Source: Amycolatopsis nivea (GTDB lineage Bacteria > Actinomycetota > Actinomycetes > Mycobacteriales > Pseudonocardiaceae). Taken from it: a stretch of DNA of 64,000 nucleotides. Below, in pieces: positions 11,145-18,679 of this stretch. Both the position numbers and the translations under genes were made by a program. Under the pieces are notes generated by a model. The model did no database searches, was not told the origin of the DNA, and saw nothing but the letters and a program-made list of their open reading frames with translations. How positions within the stretch are numbered: position 1 is the first letter of the stretch; each line of letters opens with the position of its first letter. Location of the stretch: assembly GCF_004522235.1 (NCBI RefSeq), contig NZ_SDLT01000002.1, positions 266,025-330,024 of the forward strand. Reading direction: 5' to 3'.

Positions 11145-11467
11145 GATTGGCTCCCGACCTCGATGAGCACCACCCCGCCGACCACGAGCACCAGCCCGGA
11201 GATCACCGCGAGGTTGATCGGCTCCTTCAAAAACAGCACGCCGACCAGCGCGACCAGCGCCACGCCCGCCGCGGCCCAGATCGCGTAGGCCACCCCGATC
11301 GGCAGCCCGAGCTTCAGCACCCGCGACAGCGCGAAGAACGCCAGCCCGTACCCGACGACCACCAGGATCGACGGCGTCACCTTGGAAAAGCCCTCGGAGA
11401 GTTTGAGCGAAATCGTGGCGGTCACTTCTGCGGCGATGGCCAAAGCGAGGTACAAGTAAGCACCCAT
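11141..11467 (-). CDS. Small multidrug resistance (SMR/EmrE-type) efflux protein
   Basis: This 108-residue protein has four transmembrane helices and the hallmark glutamate at position 14 (ALAIAAEVTATISLK), which couples proton antiport to export of quaternary cations. Gly/Pro positions typical of EmrE/QacE occur in GVAYAIWAAAGVALVALVG and in FLKEPINLAVISG. It is the first gene of a two-gene unit with its tetR. The upstream segment at about 11480-11510 has an ACGATCGT palindrome between the start and the divergent EtfD-like gene, a plausible operator. A guanidinium-exporting (Gdx/SugE) subtype cannot be excluded. Confidence 0.93.
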   Translation of the reverse strand: MGAYLYLALAIAAEVTATISLKLSEGFSKVTPSILVVVGYGLAFFALSRVLKLGLPIGVAYAIWAAAGVALVALVGVLFLKEPINLAVISGLVLVVGGVVLIEVGSQS

Positions 11468-11636
11468 AGCTCAACAAAGTACCTGAACGATCGTCCCACT
11501 TGCTAGCGAGGCGTGCACCACATCGGTGGGACTTGGGACCGTCGGACCGGTTACCCATCAGTAAGAAGCGTTACCCTGCTCGGCACCGGCGCGCTCGCGC
11601 GGCGGCACCACCACACCGGACGAAAGGCACCCGACG

Positions 11637-13928
11637 ATGGGCGCTGTACAGCTGACGCTCGGGGGGATTTCCGTCCTCCTGGGCATCGTCGCCTGGGGAA
11701 TGTTCATCGCGACCATTGCCCGCTTCGTGCGGGTGATCAAGCTCGGCCAGCCGGACGCCACCCGCAACGGCCCGTTCATGGCGCGCTTGATGACCCTGGT
11801 CAAGGAGTTCGCGGCGCACACCCGCATGGCGAAGTTCCGCCAGGTCGCCCCGTGGCACTGGCTGGTCATGTGGGGCTTCCTGATCGGGTCGCTCGCGCTC
11901 TTCGAGGCCTACGGCGAGGTGTTCGTCCCGACCTGGGGCTGGCCGATCCTCGAGGACTGGTCGCTGTGGAGCCTCCTGATGGAGCTGCTCGGCGTCGGCA
12001 CGGTCGTCGGCGGCGTCGCGCTCGCGATCATCCGGCAGCTGAACCACCCGCGCCGGGCCGACCGGCTGTCGCGCTTCGCCGGCTCGAACTTCAAGTGGGC
12101 CTACTTCGTCGAGGCCGTGGTGATCGTCGAGGGCATCGGCATCATCGGCGTGCGCGCGGGCAAGGCCGCGATGCACGTCCACGAGACGCCGACCTGGGCC
12201 GCCTTCGTCTCGAACCCGCTCAGCGAGCTGCTGCCCTCGAGCGCGGCGCTGGTGTCGGTGTTCGCCTTCATCAAGCTGATGAGCGCCACGGTCTGGCTGA
12301 TCGTCGTGGCCCGCACGATGACTATGGGCATCGCCTGGCACCGGTTCAGCGCGTTCTTCAACATCTACTTCAAGCGCGAGGCGGACGGCGGCGTCGCGCT
12401 CGGCAAGGTCAAGCCGATGATGAGCAAGGGCAAGGTGCTCGACCTCGAAGAGGCGGACCCGGACGAGGACACCTTCGGCGTCGGCGCGATCGAGGACTTC
12501 AGCTGGAAGGGCTGGCTGGACTTCTCCACCTGCACCGAATGCGGCCGTTGCCAGTCGCAGTGCCCGGCGTGGAACACCGGCAAGCCGTTGTCGCCGAAGC
12601 TGCTCATCACGCAGCTTCGCGACCACGCCTACGCGAAGGCGCCGTACCTGCTCGCGGGCGGCAAGCGCGACATGGCCGGTGACGAGGTCGGCCTGTCCGG
12701 CGACAACATGTACGCGGGCATCGATGTCCTCGCGATCGCTGAGTCGCAGAAGGCGCTCGTCGGCGACGACGGCGGCGTCATCGACCCGGACGTCCTGTGG
12801 TCCTGCACCTCCTGCGGTGCGTGCGTCGAGCAGTGCCCGGTCGACATCGAGCACGTCGACCACATCGTCGACATGCGCCGCTACCAGGTGATGATCGAGT
12901 CGTCGTTCCCCACGGAGCTGAACGGCATGTTCAAGAACCTGGAGAACAAGGGCAACCCGTGGGGCCAGAACGCCAAGGACCGCCTGCAGTGGACGGAAGA
13001 CCTCGACTTCGAGGTCCCGGTCTTCGACGGCGACCTCGGCGACGCCGAGTACCTGTTCTGGGTCGGCTGCGCCGGTGCGTTCGAGGACCGCGCGAAGAAG
13101 ACCACGCGTGCCGTCGCGGAACTGCTGCACATCGCGGGCGTCAAGTACACCGTGCTCGGCTCGGAGGAGTCCTGCACCGGTGACCCGGCTCGCCGCGCGG
13201 GCAACGAGTTCCTGTTCCAGATGCTGGCGCAGCAGAACGTCGAGGTGCTGAACTCGGTGTTCGAGGGACGGGAACGCAAGGCGCGCAAGGTGGTCGTCAC
13301 CTGTGCGCACTGCTTCAACACCCTCGCCAACGAGTACCCGGAGCTGGGCGGCCAGTTCGACGTCGTGCACCACACGCAGTTGCTGAACCGCTTGGTGCGG
13401 GAGAAGCACCTGACGCCGGTCGCGCCGGTCGCCGAGGACGTCACCTACCACGACCCCTGCTACCTGGGCCGGCACAACAAGGTCTACGACGCTCCCCGCG
13501 AGCTCGTCGGCGCGTCCGGTGCGCAGCTGCGCGAAATGCCGCGGCACGGCGACCGCTCGATGTGCTGCGGCGCGGGCGGCGCGCGGATGTGGATGGAAGA
13601 GAAGATCGGCAAGCGGATCAACGTCGAGCGCGTGGACGAGGCGCTCGGCACCGCTCCGTCGAAGATCGCCACCGGCTGCCCGTTCTGCCGCGTGATGCTC
13701 ACCGACGGCGTCACCTCGCGCCAGAGCGACGGCCTGGCGAGCGAAAAGGTCGAGGTCGTGGACGTCGCGCAGCTGCTGCTCACCGCGGTGAAGCGCAAGC
13801 CGGAGCCGGCGCTGGTCGCCTCGGGCGCGCCGTCGCTGGACGAATCGGACGCGGAACTGTCTGCCAAGCCGGACGTCCCGACCGACGAGAAGCCGACCGG
13901 AACACCGTTGCCCGAGGGCGACGACTGA
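11637..13928 (+). CDS. Membrane Fe-S oxidoreductase, EtfD-like (heterodisulfide-reductase-related)
   Basis: The 763-residue protein matches the actinobacterial EtfD group (mycobacterial Rv0338c type), which passes electrons from electron-transfer flavoprotein to the quinone pool during fatty-acid oxidation. The N-terminal third holds about five or six transmembrane helices with candidate haem-ligand histidines. Two 4Fe-4S motifs follow, CTECGRCQSQCP (from about residue 299) and CTSCGACVEQCP (from about residue 390). Two cysteine-rich CCG domains end the protein, with YHDPCYLGRH and SMCCGAGGARMW. The tail (about 725-763) is acidic and unstructured. It stands alone, with a strong terminator after it. 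The FadE5-like dehydrogenase at 31.9-33.8 kb is a plausible electron source. Confidence 0.88.
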   Translation: MGAVQLTLGGISVLLGIVAWGMFIATIARFVRVIKLGQPDATRNGPFMARLMTLVKEFAAHTRMAKFRQVAPWHWLVMWGFLIGSLALFEAYGEVFVPTWGWPILEDWSLWSLLMELLGVGTVVGGVALAIIRQLNHPRRADRLSRFAGSNFKWAYFVEAVVIVEGIGIIGVRAGKAAMHVHETPTWAAFVSNPLSELLPSSAALVSVFAFIKLMSATVWLIVVARTMTMGIAWHRFSAFFNIYFKREADGGVALGKVKPMMSKGKVLDLEEADPDEDTFGVGAIEDFSWKGWLDFSTCTECGRCQSQCPAWNTGKPLSPKLLITQLRDHAYAKAPYLLAGGKRDMAGDEVGLSGDNMYAGIDVLAIAESQKALVGDDGGVIDPDVLWSCTSCGACVEQCPVDIEHVDHIVDMRRYQVMIESSFPTELNGMFKNLENKGNPWGQNAKDRLQWTEDLDFEVPVFDGDLGDAEYLFWVGCAGAFEDRAKKTTRAVAELLHIAGVKYTVLGSEESCTGDPARRAGNEFLFQMLAQQNVEVLNSVFEGRERKARKVVVTCAHCFNTLANEYPELGGQFDVVHHTQLLNRLVREKHLTPVAPVAEDVTYHDPCYLGRHNKVYDAPRELVGASGAQLREMPRHGDRSMCCGAGGARMWMEEKIGKRINVERVDEALGTAPSKIATGCPFCRVMLTDGVTSRQSDGLASEKVEVVDVAQLLLTAVKRKPEPALVASGAPSLDESDAELSAKPDVPTDEKPTGTPLPEGDD

Positions 13929-13941
13929 GGTTCTCGCTGAC

Positions 13942-13979
13942 AAACGGCCCCTGGTATCCGCGGATGTCAGGGGCCGTTT
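13942..13979 (+). terminator. Hairpin terminator after the EtfD-like gene
   Basis: AAACGGCCCCTG (13942-13953) pairs perfectly with CAGGGGCCGTTT (13968-13979) across a 14-base loop, ending in a short T run. It begins 13 bases after the stop codon. Confidence 0.85.
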
Positions 13980-14137
13980 CGTTGCCGGGACGTACTGCTG
14001 GGTCGGGTTGCTGCCCGCCGTCAACGCGGGCTTCGCCGCGACGGTCGAACAGTCGGTACTGGTCGTGGGCGCGCTCGCCCTCGTCGTGGCTGCTTGCAGC
14101 AGGCGGCGTACCCCGCAGTGCCGTTAGTCTTTCCGGC

Positions 14138-15130
14138 GTGAGCGACGAATCGGAGGGCGGCGGCGAAAGCACTCTCACCGTGGTGCTGGCCGGTGGGGTG
14201 AACCTGGCGATCGCGGTGCTGAAGCTCGTCGCGGGCATCATCACCGGATCGGGCGCGATGCTGTCCGAGGCCGCGCATTCGGTCGCCGACACCATCACCG
14301 AGGTGCTGCTGCTCACCGCGTTGAAACGGTCCGAGCGGCCGGCGGATCGCCGCCATCCGTTCGGGTACGGCAAGGAGCGGTATTTCTGGTCGCTGCTGGC
14401 CGCGGTGTCGATCTTCGCTTCCGGTGCGGTTTTCGCGCTGTACGAAGGATTCACCACCGTTTTCGGAGAAGGCGCGGAGCAGACGAAACCGATCGTCGGC
14501 TACATCGTGCTGGCGCTGGCTTTCGCGCTCGAATCGGTGTCGTGGGCACAGGCCGTCCGCCAGGTCCGGCGCGACGCGAAGGCCGAGCAGCGGCCGTTCT
14601 TCGCTTACCTGCGGATGATCGACGACCCGGCGCCCAAGACGGTGCTCTTCGAGGACTCGGCGGCGCTGGTCGGTCTGCTACTCGCGTTCGCCGGGATCGG
14701 GCTGCACCAGCTGACCGGCTCGGACGTGTGGGACGGCATCGCGTCGATCCTCATCGGCGTGCTGCTCGCGTGCGTCGCGTACCTGCTCGGCAGCACGAAC
14801 CGCGGTCTGCTGGTCGGCAGGCAGGCGGATCCGCGCCTGGTCCGCGGCATCCGGGATCATCTCGGGGCTGCGCCGGAAATCGACGCGCTGGTGGATCTGC
14901 AGACCATGCTGATGGGCACCGACCACGTCCTGGTGTGCGCCCGCGTGGACTTCGACGACGCTCTCGGCGCTGCCGATCTGGAACGCGCGTGCGTGCGGAT
15001 GGCCGACGAATTGAGCGAGCGGTTCCCGGACGTCGCGGAGGTGTTCATCGAACCCGTGCCGCGGACGGATCCGAAGCTGCGCGCGACGGTGCTGGCCCGG
15101 TACGGCGTGCCGCCGCGACCGAATCAGTAG
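14138..15130 (+). CDS. Cation diffusion facilitator (CDF) family metal transporter
   Basis: The 330-residue protein is a proton-coupled divalent metal (Zn, Co, Fe or Mn) exporter of the cytoplasmic membrane. Helix 2 carries AHSVADTITE, the HxxxD half of the transport site, and a second acidic site lies in LFEDSAALVG. A cytosolic region (RPADRRHPFGYGKERYFW) and a C-terminal ferredoxin-like domain (DHVLVCARVDFDD) complete the architecture. The open frame extends upstream, but the GTG at 14138 is preceded by a TAGTCT hexamer at 14125-14130, fitting a leaderless transcript, and family similarity starts here. The stop overlaps the convergent CAP-domain gene by 7 bases. Metal specificity is not readable. 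Confidence 0.92.
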   Translation: MSDESEGGGESTLTVVLAGGVNLAIAVLKLVAGIITGSGAMLSEAAHSVADTITEVLLLTALKRSERPADRRHPFGYGKERYFWSLLAAVSIFASGAVFALYEGFTTVFGEGAEQTKPIVGYIVLALAFALESVSWAQAVRQVRRDAKAEQRPFFAYLRMIDDPAPKTVLFEDSAALVGLLLAFAGIGLHQLTGSDVWDGIASILIGVLLACVAYLLGSTNRGLLVGRQADPRLVRGIRDHLGAAPEIDALVDLQTMLMGTDHVLVCARVDFDDALGAADLERACVRMADELSERFPDVAEVFIEPVPRTDPKLRATVLARYGVPPRPNQ

Positions 15131-15864
15131 CCGAAGTCCTGCGTCCAGTACCAGCCGTCGGTCGTGACGCCGACGCCCAGCTTCTTCAACGAGCAGTTGA
15201 GGATGTTCTTGCGGTGTCCGCTGGAGTTCATCCACATCCGCATCACCTGGTCCGCGCTGGTCGCGCCCTTCGCGATGTTCTCCGCGCCCGGTTTGGGATA
15301 TCCCGCGGCGGTGATGCGGTCGGCGAAGCTCTCGCCTTCCGGGGTGTCGTGGGAGAAGTAGTCACGCTGGGACATGTCGTCGCTGTGTCCCTGCGCCGCC
15401 TGGTCGAGATGGGGTTCCTCGGCCACCGGATCGCAGCCCGCCTTGTCCCGCTCGTCGTTGACCAGTGCGATGACCTGGCCCGCCAGCGTCGGCGCGCTGC
15501 GCGGCTTGGGTGCCGGCTTCGCGCTGCTGCTCGTCGGAGTGTCCTCTTTGGACTCCTCGGCCGGCGGCGGCGGGGGCGGCGCGGGAGTGGCCGAGGTCGA
15601 CGGTGGCGCCGTAGTCGCGGGCGCGCTGCTGCTCGGGGTCGCCGACGTGGAAGACGCCGGCGACACCGCGAACGGTCTCAGCGCACCCGAGGACAACCCG
15701 CCGTCGCGCGTTTCCGGGACAGCGACGCTCAGTGTGTCGAGGTGCCCGGAGCGCAGCGCGAACGTCCCGCCAGCTGCTCCGAGCCCCCCGAAGAGAACAC
15801 TGAGAGTCACACTTACGACCCGGACGCGCACACTAATGGAGGACACAGCCGCGGAAACTATCAC
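15124..15864 (-). CDS. Exported CAP-domain (SCP/PR1-like) protein
   Basis: The 246-residue protein has an N-terminal signal or anchor segment (VVSVTLSVLFGGLGAAGGTF), a Ser/Thr/Pro-rich linker of about 75 residues, and a C-terminal CAP domain from about residue 125. The CAP pattern is complete: VNDERDKAGC, HSDDMSQRDYFSH, GAENIAKG and the helix MWMNSSGHRKNILN. Two cysteines (AGC and LNC) probably form a disulfide. Such proteins are widespread in the actinobacterial wall; their biochemical role is unsettled. The long extracytoplasmic linker suggests the domain is held beyond the peptidoglycan. Confidence 0.92.
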   Translation of the reverse strand: MIVSAAVSSISVRVRVVSVTLSVLFGGLGAAGGTFALRSGHLDTLSVAVPETRDGGLSSGALRPFAVSPASSTSATPSSSAPATTAPPSTSATPAPPPPPPAEESKEDTPTSSSAKPAPKPRSAPTLAGQVIALVNDERDKAGCDPVAEEPHLDQAAQGHSDDMSQRDYFSHDTPEGESFADRITAAGYPKPGAENIAKGATSADQVMRMWMNSSGHRKNILNCSLKKLGVGVTTDGWYWTQDFGY

Positions 15865-15913
15865 GAACTGATTACGATGGTTACCTCCAAATGGCGCAGC
15901 GGCCGGAGACCCA

Positions 15914-18505
15914 CTACCCAGCGTCGAGAACCTCGACGTACCCGTCCGTCCCGTTGACGCGGATCCGTTGTCCGTCCTTGATCAGCTTCGTGGCGTTCTG
16001 CACCCCGACGACCGCGGGCAGGCCGTACTCCCGCGCGATCACCGCGCCGTGCGTCATCTGGCCGCCGACCTCAGTCACCAGGCCGGTGATCGCCACGAAC
16101 AGCGGTGACCAGCTCGGATCCGTGTACGCCGTGACGAGGATGTCGCCCGGTTCGAGATCGGCGTCGCCGAGATCCAGGATGACGCGGGCACGGCCCTCGA
16201 TCGTCCCGGCGGACACCGGCAGCCCGCCCAACGCGCCTTCGGGCAGGTCGTCGCGACGGTAGCTGCCGGAAACGGCCTCGCCGTCCGAGGTGAGCACGCG
16301 GGGCGGCGTCATCGATTCGTAGGACCGGAACGCTTCCTTGCGCTGCTGGATCAGCTCGCGGTCGACCTCGCTCGTCCGCACGACCTCCTGGAATTCCTGC
16401 AGGCGCAAGAAAAAGAGGTCCTCCGGCTCGTCGAGCACGCCAGCCCGCACCAGCCGCTCGGCCTCGCCCAGCAGAGCTTCCTTGTATACGAAATAGCGGC
16501 TGATCATGCCGTACTTCGGATACTCGCGGTACCCGGTGAACGTGCGGACGCGCTCGATCATCCGCTCGGTTTCCTCGGCCTTAGCCGCGCCGTCCGGCAA
16601 GGCGCGCAACCGTTCCAGGACCTCCTGCGCCTTGTCCAGCGCTTCCTGACGGCCCTGTTCGAAGCGGCGCTGCCCGGCCCCCGGCTCGAAGTTTTTGATG
16701 TTGGACAACAACATCGGCACCAGCGCGACCGGCTGTTCGCTCCACCGAGGCCGGGTAATGTCGATCTCGCCGACGCAGCGCATCCCGTACTTGTCGAGGT
16801 ACCCCTGGATCGCGGCGCGCGATTCCTCCCCGCCGGCCAGCTTCGGCAGCTCGTCCAGGAAACCGTTGTCCTCGACGTCCTGAAGGAACGCGACGACCTC
16901 GGGATGGGCGCGGAGCACGTCGGCGACGTCAAGGAGCGCCAGCCCCATCTCCGCGGTGACGTTGTGCGGTACGGACTGGGTGAGCGTGTCGGCGACGTTC
17001 TTTTCGCCGAGCCACTCTTGGAGGTGGTCGTTCAGCCACCAGGTCGCTTGCATCGCCGCGGTGAACACCTGGTGGCTGCGCCGGTCGAAGAGGATCCGGC
17101 GCATTTCCTCGACGTCCTCGAAAATGAAGTCGAGCAGTTCACTGCCGGACTTCGCAGCGATTTCTCGCTGCAGCTTGGCGATGGAGGCCTCGCTGTGCTG
17201 GATCAGCTCGGTGACGACGGCCGGATCGGTTTCGATGGTGGCCGGTGCGGCGCCGGGGATCTGCTCGCCGGGTCCGTCGTCGTCGGACAGCGGGAGGAAG
17301 CCCTCGCGGGAAAGGACGGTCTCCAGCGCGTCCGCCATCAGCGGATCGGATTTCCCCACCACCGCGAGGAAACTGGCGCGGCTCTTGGGCACCGACAGCA
17401 GTGCGGTGGCGTCCGCGAACAGCCGCCCGCCCGCCTCGGCCATCGGCCGCGGGGTCGTCAGCTGCCAGACCGACAGGCCCAGAGGCTTCATCGCGTCGGT
17501 CATCATCTGCTGGTGACCGACGGAGAGGTAGACGTGGTTTCCCTCGTCGGCGGCCGCCGGGAGCGGGAACAGCGTGGTGATCGGGCGGCTCTGCACGATC
17601 TGGAACTCGTCGTCGGACAGGCACCATTCGATGTCCTGCGGGCGGCCGAAATGCGCCTCGATCGTGCGGCCGAGTTCCACCAGCCGCAGGACCTGGTCGT
17701 CAGTCAGCGCGGCCTGTTCCTGCTGGTCCGCGGCGATCACCTGCTCTTCGGTGCCGCCGCCCTCGACGGCCAGGATGGCGCGTTGCTTGGCGGAGACCGC
17801 CTTGTCGACGATCACGCCGTCGCGCACCTGGTAGTTGTCCGCGTTGACCAGACCGGAAACCAGCGCCTCGCCGAGCCCGAAGCTGGCCTCCACGACGGCG
17901 GTCTTCCGGTTGGACGTCACCGGGTCGGCGGTGAAGAGCACCCCGGCCGCCTGCGGGAACACCATCTGCTGCACGACCACGGCCATGTGGACTTTCCGGT
18001 GGTCAAAGCCGTTGCGCAGCCGGTAGGTCACCGCGCGTTCGGTGAACAGCGACGCCCAGCACCGGCTGATGTGCCGCAGGACCGCCTCCGCGCCAAGGAC
18101 ATTGAGGTAGGTGTCCTGTTGCCCGGCGAAGGACGCGCCCGGAAGGTCCTCCGCGGTCGCGCTCGACCGGACCGCGTAGGCGCGTCCGTCCACCAGCGCG
18201 TCGGTGATCTCCTTCGCCAGATCGTCCGGGATCGCGATCGCTTCCAGCGCTTGTCGGATCTCCGCGCTGCCCTCGCTGATCGCGTCCCGGTCGTCCGGGT
18301 TCAGGTTCGCCAACCGGTCCAGCGGCCCGGCCAGTTCCGGCGCGTTCTCGATGATCCGCTCGAACGCTTCGGTCGTCACGCAAAAACCGGGCGGCACGCG
18401 GACCCCGTCGATCCGCGCGAGTTCGCCCAGATGCGCGCCCTTGCCCCCGACGATCGCGACCTGCTCCCGGTCGATCTGCCCGAGACCGAGCACGTAGCTG
18501 CCCAT
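15914..18505 (-). CDS. rph: Rifampin phosphotransferase-type enzyme (PEP-synthase-like)
   Basis: The 863-residue protein has the order of rifampin phosphotransferases: an N-terminal ATP-grasp domain (GGKGAHLGELARIDGVRVPPG near the start, AVRSSATAEDLPGASFAGQQ around 110), a long central helical domain, and a C-terminal swivelling histidine domain with GGQMTHGAVIAREYGLPAVV, His at about 819. PEP synthase and PPDK place the His domain before a PEP-binding barrel; that barrel is absent here, which favours RPH. RPH transfers the ATP beta-phosphate to the C21 hydroxyl of rifamycins. A near-perfect rifampin-associated element lies 91 bases upstream, which strongly supports the call. Other PEPS-like phosphotransferases of unknown substrate remain possible. 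Confidence 0.85.
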   Translation of the reverse strand: MGSYVLGLGQIDREQVAIVGGKGAHLGELARIDGVRVPPGFCVTTEAFERIIENAPELAGPLDRLANLNPDDRDAISEGSAEIRQALEAIAIPDDLAKEITDALVDGRAYAVRSSATAEDLPGASFAGQQDTYLNVLGAEAVLRHISRCWASLFTERAVTYRLRNGFDHRKVHMAVVVQQMVFPQAAGVLFTADPVTSNRKTAVVEASFGLGEALVSGLVNADNYQVRDGVIVDKAVSAKQRAILAVEGGGTEEQVIAADQQEQAALTDDQVLRLVELGRTIEAHFGRPQDIEWCLSDDEFQIVQSRPITTLFPLPAAADEGNHVYLSVGHQQMMTDAMKPLGLSVWQLTTPRPMAEAGGRLFADATALLSVPKSRASFLAVVGKSDPLMADALETVLSREGFLPLSDDDGPGEQIPGAAPATIETDPAVVTELIQHSEASIAKLQREIAAKSGSELLDFIFEDVEEMRRILFDRRSHQVFTAAMQATWWLNDHLQEWLGEKNVADTLTQSVPHNVTAEMGLALLDVADVLRAHPEVVAFLQDVEDNGFLDELPKLAGGEESRAAIQGYLDKYGMRCVGEIDITRPRWSEQPVALVPMLLSNIKNFEPGAGQRRFEQGRQEALDKAQEVLERLRALPDGAAKAEETERMIERVRTFTGYREYPKYGMISRYFVYKEALLGEAERLVRAGVLDEPEDLFFLRLQEFQEVVRTSEVDRELIQQRKEAFRSYESMTPPRVLTSDGEAVSGSYRRDDLPEGALGGLPVSAGTIEGRARVILDLGDADLEPGDILVTAYTDPSWSPLFVAITGLVTEVGGQMTHGAVIAREYGLPAVVGVQNATKLIKDGQRIRVNGTDGYVEVLDAG

Positions 18506-18595
18506 TCGTTCGTTTCCCCCGTCTGTGGTCGTTCCCGGCTTTCGCTCGCCTGTCGGACGGAAGCCGGGTCGGCTGGAGATTCTGCGGTACCACCC

Positions 18596-18614
18596 GGGTC
18601 TTGCGGCAAGCCCC
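18596..18614 (-). promoter_or_regulatory. Rifampin-associated element (RAE) upstream of rph
   Basis: GGGTCTTGCGGCAAGCCCC is a 19-base near-palindrome matching 17 of 19 positions of the RAE consensus as I recall it (GGGGCTTGCGGCAAGGCCC). RAEs accompany rifamycin-inactivating genes in actinomycetes and are needed for their rifampin-induced expression. It lies between a TATAAC-type -10 and the rph ATG. Confidence 0.85.
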
Positions 18615-18660
18615 CCGATGCGTTATAAGTTAAATACGGCAGGGAGAGATATTCTTCGCT
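18615..18660 (-). promoter_or_regulatory. AT-rich rph promoter candidate
   Basis: An island of unusually high AT content holds a minus-strand TATAAC at 18622-18627. Seven bases downstream is about 18615, so initiation would fall at the edge of the RAE. No good TTGACA-type -35 is visible at 16-18 bases. Confidence 0.55.
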
Positions 18661-18679
18661 GCCTTTTCTTTTGCCCGCT

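Noticed and set aside
11571..14024. 817-codon open frame antisense to the EtfD-like gene
   Set aside because: Codon-bias shadow of a strongly supported gene with Fe-S motifs on the + strand; composition is R/A/L/V/D low-complexity.
15914..18505. Calling the phosphotransferase a PEP synthase (ppsA)
   Set aside because: The phosphohistidine domain is at the extreme C-terminus and the PEP-binding barrel is missing; the RAE upstream supports rifampin phosphotransferase.
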